Notes: generated by a model from the letters alone, not told the origin. Counted from the stretch's first letter, positions 50,284-59,673 are shown. The stretch is DNA of 64,000 bases from Eggerthella timonensis (GCF_900184265.1 NZ_FXXA01000002.1:3703983-3767982), one strand, 5' to 3'. Translations and numbers: made by a program.

Positions 50284-52179
50284 CTAAGCGTTCGCCACCG
50301 CCGAAGCGCCGGCGATGCGGCCGAACACGATGAGGTCGGTGAACGAGTTGCCGCCCAGACGGTTGCCGCCCTGCACGCCGCCCGTCACCTCGCCTGCTGC
50401 GAACAGGTTGGGAATGGGCTCGCCGGCTTCGGTGCACACCTGGGCGTCGGTGGTGATGCACAGGCCGCCCATGGTGTAGTGGATCGTAGGGATGCGCTTC
50501 GAGGCGTAGTACGCCGGGTCGGACAGCTCGGTGCCGAGCAGCTCCTTGCCGGGCGCGATCTGCGTGTCGGCGCCGGCGCGCACGCAGGCGTTGTAGCCGT
50601 CCACCGTCTCGGCCAGGGCGTCGGCCGGCACGCCGATCTGGTTCGCGAGGTCCAAGATATCGTCGGCCTTAAAGCTGTGCCCCTTCTCCACGAGCTCGGC
50701 GATCTGGTCGGCACGGTCGGACGCGATGTCGGTGGAGTCGACGAGCAGCCACATCTCGTCGTTCGGCTGCTCGAGGATGGCGTCGGCGATGGTGTCGCGG
50801 CGCTCGTCCTCGCGGATGAAGCGCTTGCCCTCGTCGTTGACCATGACGTAGTTCTCCACGCCCAGCCAGTTGCCCACGAACGTGGCCACGCCGCCGTTCT
50901 GCGGGTCGCCCAGCGGGTGGATCTGCACGAGCTCCATGTTGCGCAGGCCGGCGCCCACGCCTTCGCCGAGGCCCAGGCCGTCGCCCGTGGACGAGCACAC
51001 GTTGGACGAGGGCATGTCCTTCGTCACGCGCTTGTCGTACTCCATGGCCAGCTCGGCGTTGCGGGAATAGCCGCCCGTCGCCAGCACCACCGACTTCGCG
51101 CGCACGGTGACCGCCGCGCCGCTCGAAGGCCGCGTGCCGCTGACGCCCGTCACCTCGCCGCCCTCTTCGGTGAGCTGCTCCACCTTCGCATCGGTGTACA
51201 GCGTGACCTTGCCGCTCTTGTCGGCGCAGTCCTTCAGGCACGACACGTAGTAGCTGCCGCCCTGATCGCCCTTGTTCTCAACCTCGACGGCATGGCCGCG
51301 CTGCCACAGACCGCCGATGGCCGTGAACGGCTCCTTCTCGTACACGAGGCCGTGATCCTCCATCCAGTGCACGGCGTCGAGCGCGTTGTCGGCGAGGATG
51401 CGCACGAGCGCGGGATCGCCCAGCTCGTCGCCGCCTTCGAAGGTTTGCTGGTAGAAGAAGTCGGCCGAGTCCTCGATGCCGAGGGGCTCCTGACGCTCGG
51501 GGTCGGGCGCGTTGAGCGTGCCCTCGCCGGCGTTCGTGTTGCCGCCGTAGATGTCCATCTTCTCGAGCATGACCACCGTCTTGCCGGCCTCGGCTGCGGT
51601 GACGGCCGCCGCGAACGCCGCGCCGCCGGAACCCACGATGCAGACGTCGCAGTCCTCGTCGATGGCCGCTGCAGGCTCGAGCCCCGTGTCGGCCTTCTTG
51701 AGCGCCTTCACGTCGCCGCCGGCCGCATCGACGCACTCGGCCACGGCCGTGGCGAAGGCCATGGACGACAGCGACGCGCCCGTGACGGTGTCGAAGTTGA
51801 GGCTTTGGGATGCGAGGTACTTGTCCTTGAGGATGTTGATGGCGGCGTCGCCGATGTTGCGGCTCTCCTCCTGCTCGACGTCGATGGCCTCCATGGCGTC
51901 GTCGGTGAACGTGACCTTCACGTTGATGGCGCCGTTGCGGCCCTCGGCGCTGGCCTCGTACGTGCCGGCCTTATAGGCTTGCGCGCCGGCGCTGCCGGTC
52001 GCGTCGGCTTTCGGCGAGCATCCGGCGAGACCGAGCATGGCCAGCGCCATGGTGGCGGCGCTGCCGCAAATGAACTGGCGGCGGTTCAGCTGAAGGCGCG
52101 TGCGCACGTTCGCCTCGATGCGGCTCATAGCCTCTTCCATGCGGGCACGGGCGGCGATTTCGTTCGGGTTCTGGATCAT
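50284..52179 (-). CDS. Tat-exported FMN/FAD-dependent reductase lipoprotein (fumarate-reductase-like)
   Basis: The 631-aa enzyme has a twin-arginine leader with lipobox (NRRQFICGSAATMALAM ... LAGC near residues 32-55). An FMN-binding domain carries the ApbE target motif DTVTGASLSS (near 130), and a FAD-binding reductase follows (DVCIVGSGGAAFAAA). The family reduces fumarate, urocanate or related acceptors outside the membrane, and Eggerthellaceae have many such enzymes. AAGGAGG precedes the ATG. An ApbE gene lies divergently next to it. The substrate is not readable from sequence. Confidence 0.88.
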   Translation of the reverse strand: MIQNPNEIAARARMEEAMSRIEANVRTRLQLNRRQFICGSAATMALAMLGLAGCSPKADATGSAGAQAYKAGTYEASAEGRNGAINVKVTFTDDAMEAIDVEQEESRNIGDAAINILKDKYLASQSLNFDTVTGASLSSMAFATAVAECVDAAGGDVKALKKADTGLEPAAAIDEDCDVCIVGSGGAAFAAAVTAAEAGKTVVMLEKMDIYGGNTNAGEGTLNAPDPERQEPLGIEDSADFFYQQTFEGGDELGDPALVRILADNALDAVHWMEDHGLVYEKEPFTAIGGLWQRGHAVEVENKGDQGGSYYVSCLKDCADKSGKVTLYTDAKVEQLTEEGGEVTGVSGTRPSSGAAVTVRAKSVVLATGGYSRNAELAMEYDKRVTKDMPSSNVCSSTGDGLGLGEGVGAGLRNMELVQIHPLGDPQNGGVATFVGNWLGVENYVMVNDEGKRFIREDERRDTIADAILEQPNDEMWLLVDSTDIASDRADQIAELVEKGHSFKADDILDLANQIGVPADALAETVDGYNACVRAGADTQIAPGKELLGTELSDPAYYASKRIPTIHYTMGGLCITTDAQVCTEAGEPIPNLFAAGEVTGGVQGGNRLGGNSFTDLIVFGRIAGASAVANA

Positions 52180-52403
52180 GGCTCCTCCTTGGTTCGATTC
52201 TGTTCCCTCACCTATTGGACGCGGCTTTGGCCGGGCCGCGGTCGGATCGCGGTCGGCTGGCGGGCGGGAAATCAGGGAGGGGATGCTCGCCGGCCGATCG
52301 CGATGGGTCCATGATGCAGCCGAAGCGAACGGCGGAACAGTACACGGACGGGGTGTTTTCGCAGGTTGCCCCATGACACGAACCGGGTGATATACTGTGC
52401 GGC

Positions 52404-53381
52404 ATGGAATATCACGACGCATACGACCCCATCCCGCTCGAGGACGTGCACGAGACGCACGGGCCCAACGACGCGGGCATGATGACGCATCAGTTCTACG
52501 CGTTCAACACGATCATCACCTTGCAGGCCTACGCCGATTCCACGCAGTGCGCCCCCGCGTTCGATGCCGCGCGCGCCGCGAGCCGCGCGTTCGAGCGCCG
52601 GCTATCGCGCACGCTGCCGCACTCCGACATCTCGCGGCTGAACGCGGCCGCGGGAGAGCGCGTGGCCGTCCACGACGACACCGCCGAGCTGCTGCGCGCC
52701 GCCAGCGGGTACTGCGCCGACAGCGAAGGGCTGTTCGACGTCACCGTGGGCTCGGTGGTGCGGCTGTGGAACTTCCACGAGGGCGTCGTGCCCGAGCGCG
52801 CCGACGTGGAGCGGGCGCTGGCGCACGTGGACTGGAGGGCGCTGCGCGTGAGCGAGGTCGGAGAGCGCGGCGCATCGTGGGCGCAGCTGGCCGACCCGCA
52901 AGCAGCCGTGGACGTGGGCGGCATCGCGAAAGGGTGGATCGCCGACCAGCTGGCCGCGCTGCTGGCGCAGCATGGGCTGGACGCGTTCGTGGTGAACCTG
53001 GGCGGCAACGTGATGGCTCATGGGCAGAAACCCGACGGCAGCCCGTGGCGTGTGGGGCTGCAGGACCCGCGCGACAAGAACGCCATCGTGGGCGCCGTGG
53101 CCGTGCGCGACGCCTCGGCCGTGACGAGCGGGGTGTACGAGCGCTGCTTCGAACGCGGCGGCGCGCTCTACCACCACATTCTCGACCCGAAGACGGGCTT
53201 CCCTGCGACAACCGACGCCGCAGGGGCTACCGTGGTTGCACGCCGTTCGATCGATGCCGAAGGCTATTCAACCACCCTGCTCGCCCTGGGCATCGAACGC
53301 GGCATAGCCTTCGCCCGCGAGCGCGAGACCATCCTGGGAGCGTGGTTCGTCGACCGGGACGGAACGGTACACGAGGCGTAG
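52404..53381 (+). CDS. apbE: ApbE-family FAD:protein FMN transferase
   Basis: The 325-aa protein attaches FMN covalently to a Ser/Thr in a D-x-x-TGA-type motif of exported flavoproteins. It shows FNTIITLQAYADST, the central DVGGIAKGWIADQLAALL, LGGNVMAHGQKPDG and the C-terminal VTSGVYERCFERGG...DPKTGFP motifs. There is no signal peptide on this version. The neighbouring flavoprotein has the matching DTVTGAS target, so the two probably form a functional pair. Confidence 0.9.
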   Translation: MEYHDAYDPIPLEDVHETHGPNDAGMMTHQFYAFNTIITLQAYADSTQCAPAFDAARAASRAFERRLSRTLPHSDISRLNAAAGERVAVHDDTAELLRAASGYCADSEGLFDVTVGSVVRLWNFHEGVVPERADVERALAHVDWRALRVSEVGERGASWAQLADPQAAVDVGGIAKGWIADQLAALLAQHGLDAFVVNLGGNVMAHGQKPDGSPWRVGLQDPRDKNAIVGAVAVRDASAVTSGVYERCFERGGALYHHILDPKTGFPATTDAAGATVVARRSIDAEGYSTTLLALGIERGIAFARERETILGAWFVDRDGTVHEA

Positions 53382-53387
53382 CTCGCC

Positions 53388-54800
53388 CTACCCCCGTGCG
53401 ATCAGGTCCAATATCTCCTGCTTCGAGTGGACATCGAGCTTGGCGTAGATGTGCTTCGAGTGGGAGCGCACGGTGTTCTCGCTGATGAACAGGCTTTCCG
53501 CGATGTAGCTTTTCGAGCGGCCCTTGCACAGCAGCTGCAGCACCTCCACCTCGCGCGCCGTCAGGCCCCGCTCGGCGCCCAGGCGCTCGCAGCCCTCGTC
53601 GATATGCGCGAACATCGATTGCTCGGGGGTGGGGCCCTCGAGGTCGGCGAAGATGCGGCGCTGCGAGAAGTTCCCCTCGTTGAGCGCGAACACGGCGGCG
53701 ATGGTCAGCAGGTACGCCAGCACCTGCAGCACGGTCGCTCCCACGCCGTGCACGCCCTCCAGCTTTCCGGCCACCTCGCCCAGGGCGAACGGCAGCGAGT
53801 AAGCGATCCACCCTGAGCCGAAGATGACGTAAGGCGACGTGCGCGAATGGTGTGCCACGTCGGCCAGCATCGTCCAGAACAGCATGACCACAAGCGTCTG
53901 CGCGATGGAGATGAGCACGAGCGCCCAACCCGCCCACGCCGACCCGATAACGGGCAGGAAGAACAGCCCCGTGGCCGTGAACAGCAGGATCGCCCGCCAC
54001 AGGCTGGAGAAGCGCAGCAGACCGCCCTTCGCGAACACCCACCACAGCACGCACAGCGCCACGGCGATCTCGGCTCCGTGGTGCACTGTCGTCATCATCC
54101 AGAACGGCGTGTGATCGGCCTCGATGGGCATGCCCTGGATCACGCCGATGATCAGGCTGTACGCAGCCACGCCGAACAGGATCTTCCACGGGATGGACGT
54201 GGGGTTCTCGTCGTAGAACAGCCGTGGCGCGCGCTCTACCGGCGGCTGCTTGCGCTGCGCGCGGCGCGCCAGGGCAGCCGAGACGAAGGGCAGCGCCATC
54301 AGCACGACCGCCGCCGGGACGGGCGGCAGCAGGTCGATGGGCACCTTGAGCGCAGATCCCACGGCCATGGCGCAGAAGATGCAGGCGATGGCATCGCGGA
54401 TGTCGAGCTTCGCGTAGAACGGCGCCCATTGCAGGTACAGCCACGCCACGCCGATGCCCGCCGCGATCGCGGCCGCCGTGGCACCGACGGCTCCCGTGAC
54501 GGGAAGCGGCACCACGAGCAGCAGGGTTGCCGCCGCCTGCAGCGCGGCCAGGGGCCAGTCCAGCTTGGGCGCGACGCTGCTCGCCTTCCCCTTCCAAGCG
54601 AGCAGCATCACCGCCAGCATGAACGCCGACAGCGCACTGTAGAGCGGGATGCCGGTGACCACGCCGCCGAAGTCGAGTCCCGCGCGATGCGCCACGCAGT
54701 AGATCCACACATGCGGCGCGCAGATGCCCAGGTACGACACGTCGAAATGCCGCAGCACGTACGGCAAGCGCACGCCTTCCTTCGCCTGGTCTTGCGCCAC
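53388..54800 (-). CDS. LuxR-type regulator with polytopic membrane domain
   Basis: The 470-aa protein has about twelve hydrophobic segments and a C-terminal LuxR helix-turn-helix (GLTAREVEVLQLLCKGRSKS; YIAESLFISENTVRSHSKHI). This MFS-like-plus-LuxR design is very frequent in Eggerthella-type genomes and usually lies beside one respiratory oxidoreductase gene set. It starts at GTG with GGAGGGG upstream. It is the probable regulator of the apbE/reductase pair. Confidence 0.85.
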   Translation of the reverse strand: MAQDQAKEGVRLPYVLRHFDVSYLGICAPHVWIYCVAHRAGLDFGGVVTGIPLYSALSAFMLAVMLLAWKGKASSVAPKLDWPLAALQAAATLLLVVPLPVTGAVGATAAAIAAGIGVAWLYLQWAPFYAKLDIRDAIACIFCAMAVGSALKVPIDLLPPVPAAVVLMALPFVSAALARRAQRKQPPVERAPRLFYDENPTSIPWKILFGVAAYSLIIGVIQGMPIEADHTPFWMMTTVHHGAEIAVALCVLWWVFAKGGLLRFSSLWRAILLFTATGLFFLPVIGSAWAGWALVLISIAQTLVVMLFWTMLADVAHHSRTSPYVIFGSGWIAYSLPFALGEVAGKLEGVHGVGATVLQVLAYLLTIAAVFALNEGNFSQRRIFADLEGPTPEQSMFAHIDEGCERLGAERGLTAREVEVLQLLCKGRSKSYIAESLFISENTVRSHSKHIYAKLDVHSKQEILDLIARG

Positions 54801-54914
54801 CGCCCCTCCTCTGCGTCGGTTTTCGCGCCGGTCCCGATTCGGCCTCGGCTTTCATTCCGCTATTTTAAACGCTGACCTCGCCGCGCGGCAGAGGAACTCT
54901 CCCCAGAATGCAAA

Positions 54915-54940
54915 ACGGGTGCCGCAACCGCGACACCCGT
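54915..54940 (-). terminator. Terminator after veg
   Basis: On the minus strand ACGGGTG ... CACCCGT with an inner GCG-rich loop, followed by TTTTGC. It lies 30 bp after the veg stop. Confidence 0.65.
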
Positions 54941-54969
54941 GCCATTGCCGGAACCGGCCCTAAACGCCG

Positions 54970-55314
54970 TTAGGACAGGACCTTCTCCTCTTCCTGCTCG
55001 TCCACGCTGTCCGCCGCGGGCATGCCTTCGGCGGATTCCGGCACGAACGGCTCGAACAGCGGCTCGCCGTTCTGGGACAGCTCCACCATGCCCGTCAGCA
55101 CGTCGACGTACTGGTAGGACTGGCGGGAGGTGCGGCCGCGCTTGCGATCCACCTCGAGGATGAAAAGCTGCGGGTGCACCTGCATGAGAACGCCTTCGCT
55201 CTCGACGATTTTCGAACGACCCATGTTGGCCCGAACTTTCAGGCGTTGACCGACGAAGTCATGTAACGTATCATGAATGGAGTCGACGATTTTGGCTTGT
55301 TTCGCTAAATCCAT
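54970..55314 (-). CDS. veg: Veg family protein
   Basis: The 114-aa protein shows the Veg core: IHDTLHDFVGQRLKVRANMG near residues 13-32 and SEGVLMQVHPQLFILEVD, then a variable acidic tail. Veg is a small conserved beta-barrel protein linked in Bacillus to biofilm matrix control. AAAGAG precedes the ATG at 55312-55314; a GTG six bases earlier is possible. Confidence 0.85.
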   Translation of the reverse strand: MDLAKQAKIVDSIHDTLHDFVGQRLKVRANMGRSKIVESEGVLMQVHPQLFILEVDRKRGRTSRQSYQYVDVLTGMVELSQNGEPLFEPFVPESAEGMPAADSVDEQEEEKVLS

Positions 55315-55605
55315 GCTCACTCTTTCTCGCGTATGCCAGTGTGCAGAAATGACAGCCTAAAATTATACCACCTAAGTCAATACTCTACAGAATCTGCACG
55401 GATTGTCCCCAAATCCATAACAATTGCGTGCCGCTGCATGCGAGAATCCCCAGATGAGATACGCGGTTCCCTCCCTCCTAAAACAACAGTTGAAACGACG
55501 AGGCACGACGCAATCGCGGAATGCCGTCTGCGGACGGAGCCCGAGCGTCGCACCGCGCGCATGCTAGAATGAGGCGCACATGACGACGCGCGAAAGGACA
55601 GGCTC

Positions 55606-55797
55606 GTGAGCTCGAAGGAGCACAAGCAGAAGAAAGCCGCGAAGAAGAAGGCGAAAGCGGCGAAGGCGGCTGAAGCCGTCGCGCTGGAAGGCTGCGCGTG
55701 CCCCTGCTGCAAGAAGCACTGCCCCCTTGCGAAGCCCAAGTGCGGCAAAGGCAAGGCCGTCCGCGCGAAGAAGCTCGAAAACGCGAAGGTGCGTTAG
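55606..55797 (+). CDS. Small lysine/cysteine-rich protein
   Basis: The 63-aa protein has a Lys/Ala-rich N-terminal half (EHKQKKAAKKKAKAAKAAEA), a cysteine cluster CACPCCKKHCPLAKPKC and a basic C-terminus. It starts at GTG with GAAAGGA upstream. The cluster could bind a metal; no family is recognised. Its stop abuts the stop of the convergent serine hydrolase gene. Confidence 0.55.
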   Translation: MSSKEHKQKKAAKKKAKAAKAAEAVALEGCACPCCKKHCPLAKPKCGKGKAVRAKKLENAKVR

Positions 55798-56742
55798 CTA
55801 CCCGAAAGCAGGCTCGATGCTTGTCCTGATGAGGTCGATGCGGTCTTTCGGGCGGGGTTTGAACAGCGATGCGATGGCCACGACGAGACCCTTCTTCCGA
55901 TTGAAGTAGATGCAGGTGCCGCCATCGCCGAGGGCCGCGCAGGCTCCCTCGCCAGCGTCGACGATCCACCACAGGTAGCCGTAGCCCCGGTCGATCTCAT
56001 TCCAGCGCGCATACTCGCGCAGGCACTCGTCGAGCCAAGCCCGCGACACCAGCTGACGACCGTCCCAGATGCCGCCGTCGAGGCACAGCTGGCCGATCTT
56101 CGCCATGTCGCGCGGCGTGAGCGTGAGGCCCCAGCCCGCCGTGTTCACTCCTTGCGGGTCGGCCACCCAGCCGCTGATGCCCTTCGCTTTGTTGAACGCG
56201 AGCTGCTCTTCCTTGCTCCCGAATGTGATGCTGCCCTCAACCTCGATGCCGAGCGGGCCGAAGAGACGCTCCTGCGCGAAGGCGAGCACCGGCCGACCCG
56301 TCGCCCGCACGAGGATGCCCGAGAGGATGTCGGGGCCGATGATCGGCGCGTAGCGGAACTCCCCCACCGCCCCCTTGCCGCCCAGCAGGTCGAGCGAGGC
56401 GCGCACCCAGTCGTCGCTCGTGAAGTACTTCGTGTAGGGAGCGGAGCGGTACTTGTACGGCGCGGTCATCGTGAGCAGATCGCGCACGGTGATGCGCTGG
56501 ATGGTGCATTCGCCCCGCTTGACCGCGTAGTCCGGGAAGAAGTCGAGCACGCGCTGGTCGACGCTTTCGAGGAGGCCTTCGTCCAGCGCGATGCCGTACA
56601 GCAGCGCGATCACGCTTTTCGTAACCGAGAACACGTGCACGGCGGTTGCGGAATCGCACCCGTTGTCGTACGACTCGTGCGCCACCGCGCCGTTTTCGAG
56701 CACGACGATGCCGGCGATATTGTCGTCTAACCGATAGTCCAT
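55798..56742 (-). CDS. Serine hydrolase, class C beta-lactamase-related family
   Basis: The 314-aa protein has the S-x-x-K motif SVTKS (near residue 41) and the family regions LTMTAPYKYR and GYLWWIVDAGEG. There is no signal peptide, so a cytoplasmic esterase or amidase role is more likely than antibiotic resistance. AAAGGGGC lies just before the ATG at 56740-56742. Confidence 0.8.
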   Translation of the reverse strand: MDYRLDDNIAGIVVLENGAVAHESYDNGCDSATAVHVFSVTKSVIALLYGIALDEGLLESVDQRVLDFFPDYAVKRGECTIQRITVRDLLTMTAPYKYRSAPYTKYFTSDDWVRASLDLLGGKGAVGEFRYAPIIGPDILSGILVRATGRPVLAFAQERLFGPLGIEVEGSITFGSKEEQLAFNKAKGISGWVADPQGVNTAGWGLTLTPRDMAKIGQLCLDGGIWDGRQLVSRAWLDECLREYARWNEIDRGYGYLWWIVDAGEGACAALGDGGTCIYFNRKKGLVVAIASLFKPRPKDRIDLIRTSIEPAFG

Positions 56743-56839
56743 AAGAGCCCCTTTCGCTTGAGTTTCCCCAGCTTAAGGGCATTAAAAATAGAATGCAACC
56801 GGAAAAGCGGGCGCGAACGGCGCACCGAATTGCAGGGCT

Positions 56840-56996
56840 ATGTGATGCAAAATCGGGTTTTTGGCAATCTGCTTCGGGTTTCGGCACCGCGAAGCGAACC
56901 TCGTCTCGAAGAAACCCCCGGTCGTGATTCTTCCAGCACGGTCAGAGAACCCGCAGCACCCGACGAAATTGCCAAAAACCCATTTTTGCATCATAT
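56840..56996. repeat. Non-coding element with ~39-bp imperfect inverted repeats
   Basis: Left arm 56840-56879 (contains GGGTTTTTGGCAAT) and right arm 56958-56996 (contains ATTGCCAAAAACCC) are near reverse complements over about 39 bp and enclose 78 bp. It fills the ~280-bp gap between the hydrolase and rsmA genes. The shape suggests a REP/MITE-like dispersed repeat or a long hairpin. No gene is visible in it. Confidence 0.6.
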
Positions 56997-57020
56997 CGAG
57001 GCGCGATTTCGCGCACAAGG

Positions 57021-57944
57021 TCAGGCTGGCGAACCGAGCTGCTGGTAGGCCCTTCCCAGGCGCACGAATGCGGGGAGGTCGAGGGTCTCGCCGCGAAGCT
57101 TGGGGTCGATTCCGGCACGTTCGAACAGCTCAGGGAGCTGCGCGATGACGCGCGCGCCCTGCGGGCCGTGGCCGGCGAAGTAGGTCTTGCACGAGTTCGA
57201 CAGCGTCTTTCGCCGCGTGGCGAACGCGGCCTCGGCCATGGTGCTTGCGGCGGCTATGGCGTCCGCATCGAGCTGCACGCCGTCGTCGTCGAACACCGGA
57301 CGGCGATCGAGGCGCAGCACGGCGCTTTCGACGCGCGGCGGCGGGAAGAAGTTGCCCGGCCCCACGCCGAAGCGACCCCTCGGCTCCACGTGCAGGCGCA
57401 GCTTCACCGTGTAGGCGCCGTAGGTCTTCGTGCCCGGGCAGGCAGCCATGCGGTCGGCCACCTCCTTCTGCACCATCACGGTGGCGCTTTCGAGCGACGC
57501 GAACTGCTCGAAGTAGTCGAGCACCACGGTGGCGGCCACCGCGTAGGGCAGGTTCGCCACGAACTTGTTGGGCAACGCGCCCGACGGGGCGCCGGCCACG
57601 CGCAGGTCGTCCATCGTCAAATCGAGCGCATCTTTGCCGATCAGGGAGAAGCGGTCGGACCAGGGCGCGAGCGTCTCCGCCAGCACGGCTGGCAGGTCGG
57701 GGTCGCGCTCCACCGACAGCACGCGCCCGGCGCATCTCAGCAGCGCGATGGTGAGCGTGCCGATGCCCGGCCCCACCTCCAGCACGTAGTCGTCGGGCGC
57801 GAGATCGGCGAGCGCGACGATCTTCTGCAAGATGGCGTCGTTGATGAGGAAGTTCTGGCCGAACGAGTACTTGGTGGACAGGCCGTGCGCCTCCAGGACG
57901 GCGCGCGTCTGAGACACGCTGGCCAACGGCGAAAGCTTCGTCAT
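57021..57944 (-). CDS. rsmA: 16S rRNA dimethyladenosine transferase
   Basis: The 307-aa KsgA/RsmA enzyme dimethylates two adjacent adenosines in 16S rRNA helix 45. It shows STKYSFGQNFLIND, the SAM motif VLEVGPGIGTLT and the catalytic NLPYAVAATVV. The start overlaps the flavodoxin-like gene stop (ATGA). It is the last gene of the metG-tatD-flavodoxin-rsmA run, a common order around rsmA. Confidence 0.95.
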   Translation of the reverse strand: MTKLSPLASVSQTRAVLEAHGLSTKYSFGQNFLINDAILQKIVALADLAPDDYVLEVGPGIGTLTIALLRCAGRVLSVERDPDLPAVLAETLAPWSDRFSLIGKDALDLTMDDLRVAGAPSGALPNKFVANLPYAVAATVVLDYFEQFASLESATVMVQKEVADRMAACPGTKTYGAYTVKLRLHVEPRGRFGVGPGNFFPPPRVESAVLRLDRRPVFDDDGVQLDADAIAAASTMAEAAFATRRKTLSNSCKTYFAGHGPQGARVIAQLPELFERAGIDPKLRGETLDLPAFVRLGRAYQQLGSPA

Positions 57945-58567
57945 CGGACGCCGCCGGTGCCAGCCCCGAGCGGGAACGTGCCCTCGGGACCCGTGCACGT
58001 GTACGCCGAAGCGGGGTGCACACGGCCGCCCTCGAACACGTCGGCACCCGAGGGAAGCGCGCCGTCGGCGCCGACGAGGCCCACCCAATCGTGCACGGAT
58101 TCCAATGCGAAGCCCGCCACGGCCAGCGCCGAGCGCACCTCGCCCACAAGCGGGCCGAACCCGTGCGGGTCGCCCCCCTCGCCCACCACGTACAGGCTGG
58201 CCGGGCGCTTGGGCTTGGCGCGCCAGTTGGCGTAGAAGTACGGCTGCAGGCGGTCGAGGAATGCCTTGAGCTGGGACGGCGCGCCCGCGAAATACACGGG
58301 AGACACAACCACGAGCTCGTCGCAGGCGTTCAGCATCTCGCGCACGCGTAGCATGTCGTCGGAGATGATGCAGTACAGCTCGTGGCGGCCCTTGTTGCTC
58401 GCGCACGTCTCGCACCCCGTGCACGGGGAGATGCGGACGTCCGCAAGCGACACGAGGTCCACGCGATCGCCGGGGTCGGCCTCTTCGAACGCGAAGCGGA
58501 CGGCCTCCGCAACGCCCGCGCTGCGCCCCCGCGCCCGGGGGGAACCGCTGATGATGAGTCGCTTCAC
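57941..58567 (-). CDS. NADPH-dependent FMN reductase/flavodoxin-like protein
   Basis: The 208-aa protein has the flavodoxin-like phosphate loop ISGSPRARGRSAG, an iron-sulfur-flavoprotein-like CTGCETCASNKG segment and VVVSPVYFAGAPSQLKAFLD. It probably binds FMN and acts as an oxidoreductase. It starts at GTG (58565-58567) with GGAGCG upstream, 5 bp after tatD, and overlaps rsmA by 4 bp. Confidence 0.8.
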   Translation of the reverse strand: MKRLIISGSPRARGRSAGVAEAVRFAFEEADPGDRVDLVSLADVRISPCTGCETCASNKGRHELYCIISDDMLRVREMLNACDELVVVSPVYFAGAPSQLKAFLDRLQPYFYANWRAKPKRPASLYVVGEGGDPHGFGPLVGEVRSALAVAGFALESVHDWVGLVGADGALPSGADVFEGGRVHPASAYTCTGPEGTFPLGAGTGGVR

Positions 58568-58572
58568 AAGCG

Positions 58573-59547
58573 TCACGCTCCTTTGTTCTTCTGCCAGGCG
58601 GTCGCCGGGCGGTCCAGCAGTTCGCGCGCGTTGGCCATGAGCTGGGCGAGGAACTCCTCGCGCTGCGCCCCGGGAGCCCGCCCGCACACCTCGGCGAGCC
58701 GCTCGGCCGTGAACAGCACGTGGTCGGGCAAGCAGGTCATGCCGCGCATGGGTTCGGGCGTCATGTACGGCGCATCGGTTTCGGTGAGCAGGCGGTCCGC
58801 CGGCACGCGGGCCGCAGCCTCGCGCACCTCGTCCGCGTTCTTGAACGTGAGCGCCCCGCCGAACGCCACGTAGCATCCTGCCTCCACCCACGGCTCGAGC
58901 GTGGCCCAATCGAGGTTGAAACAGTGCAGCAGGGTACCCGCCTCGGGGAAGCCCTCCTCGCGCATGATGGCCAGCGCCTCGTCGTGCGCCTCGCGCAGAT
59001 GCAGCGCGATGGGCAGCCCCGCCTCCTTCGCCAGGCGGATCTGGCGACGGAAGGCCGTGCGCTGGTCGTCGCGCGGCGAGAAGTCGTAGTGGTAGTCGAG
59101 GCCGATCTCCCCGAGCGCCGCCACGCGCGGGTCTTTAAGACGGCGGCGCAGCTCGTCTTCGAGGCCGTCGTCGTAGAACTTCGCGTTATGGGGATGGCAG
59201 CCGACGGCGATGCGAACCCGCGGCACGCGCGGGAAGGGGTCGCTTCACGTCCAGCCGACGAAGCGCTTGGCCGCGGCGGCGGCCTCGAACCGCCACGAGT
59301 TCAGACGGTCGAACGTGGTGGAGCCGTCCTCGAACACGTCCACGATGGTGCAGACGAACTCCACCTGATGCGCCGCGCAGCGCGCGAGCGCGTAGTACGG
59401 GTCGGGCAGCAGCTGCAAATGCGTGTGCGTGTCCGCCACCGGCCCTTCGAGCTGCGGGGCGTCGACCACACGGTACGTGCCGCGCTTGCGCTTCTGGCGG
59501 AACAGCGGGTCGTCGAAGACGGGCTCCGCGCTCTGTTCGTCGGTCAT
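58573..59547 (-). CDS. tatD: TatD-family metal-dependent hydrolase, interrupted by an in-frame TGA
   Basis: The first 100 codons (59547-59248) encode the TatD N-terminus, including the metal motif VADTHTHLQLL. They end RFVGWT at a TGA (59245-59247). The same frame then continues without another stop through PRVRIAVGCHPHNAK, GEIGLDYHYDF, ALHLREAHDEA and TETDAPYM to 58573. All TatD metal ligands are present if the TGA is read. It may be a nonsense mutation, a sequence error or a recoded codon. The downstream half has a GTG start option at 59226. Confidence 0.7.
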
Positions 59548-59643
59548 GGTCGCGTCCTTTCTGCATCGCGGGTCAAGCCTAGTCGGAGAGGGGCGCCCTC
59601 GGATGTGAGACTCGTGCGAGGGCGCGCCGCAACGTCGAGCGGT

Positions 59644-59667
59644 TCCGGCGGCCGGCTGGCCGCCGGA
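59644..59667 (-). terminator. GC-rich hairpin after metG
   Basis: Perfect 10-bp stem TCCGGCGGCC / GGCCGCCGGA with loop GGCT, just past the metG stop. There is no T run, so it may only partly terminate before tatD. Confidence 0.5.
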
Positions 59668-59673
59668 GCGAGA

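Noticed and set aside
50248-52314. A 688-codon frame opposite the flavoprotein gene
   Set aside because: It is a mirror frame of a GC-rich gene, His/Arg/Val-rich and without any domain; the minus-strand frame has Tat, FMN and FAD motifs.
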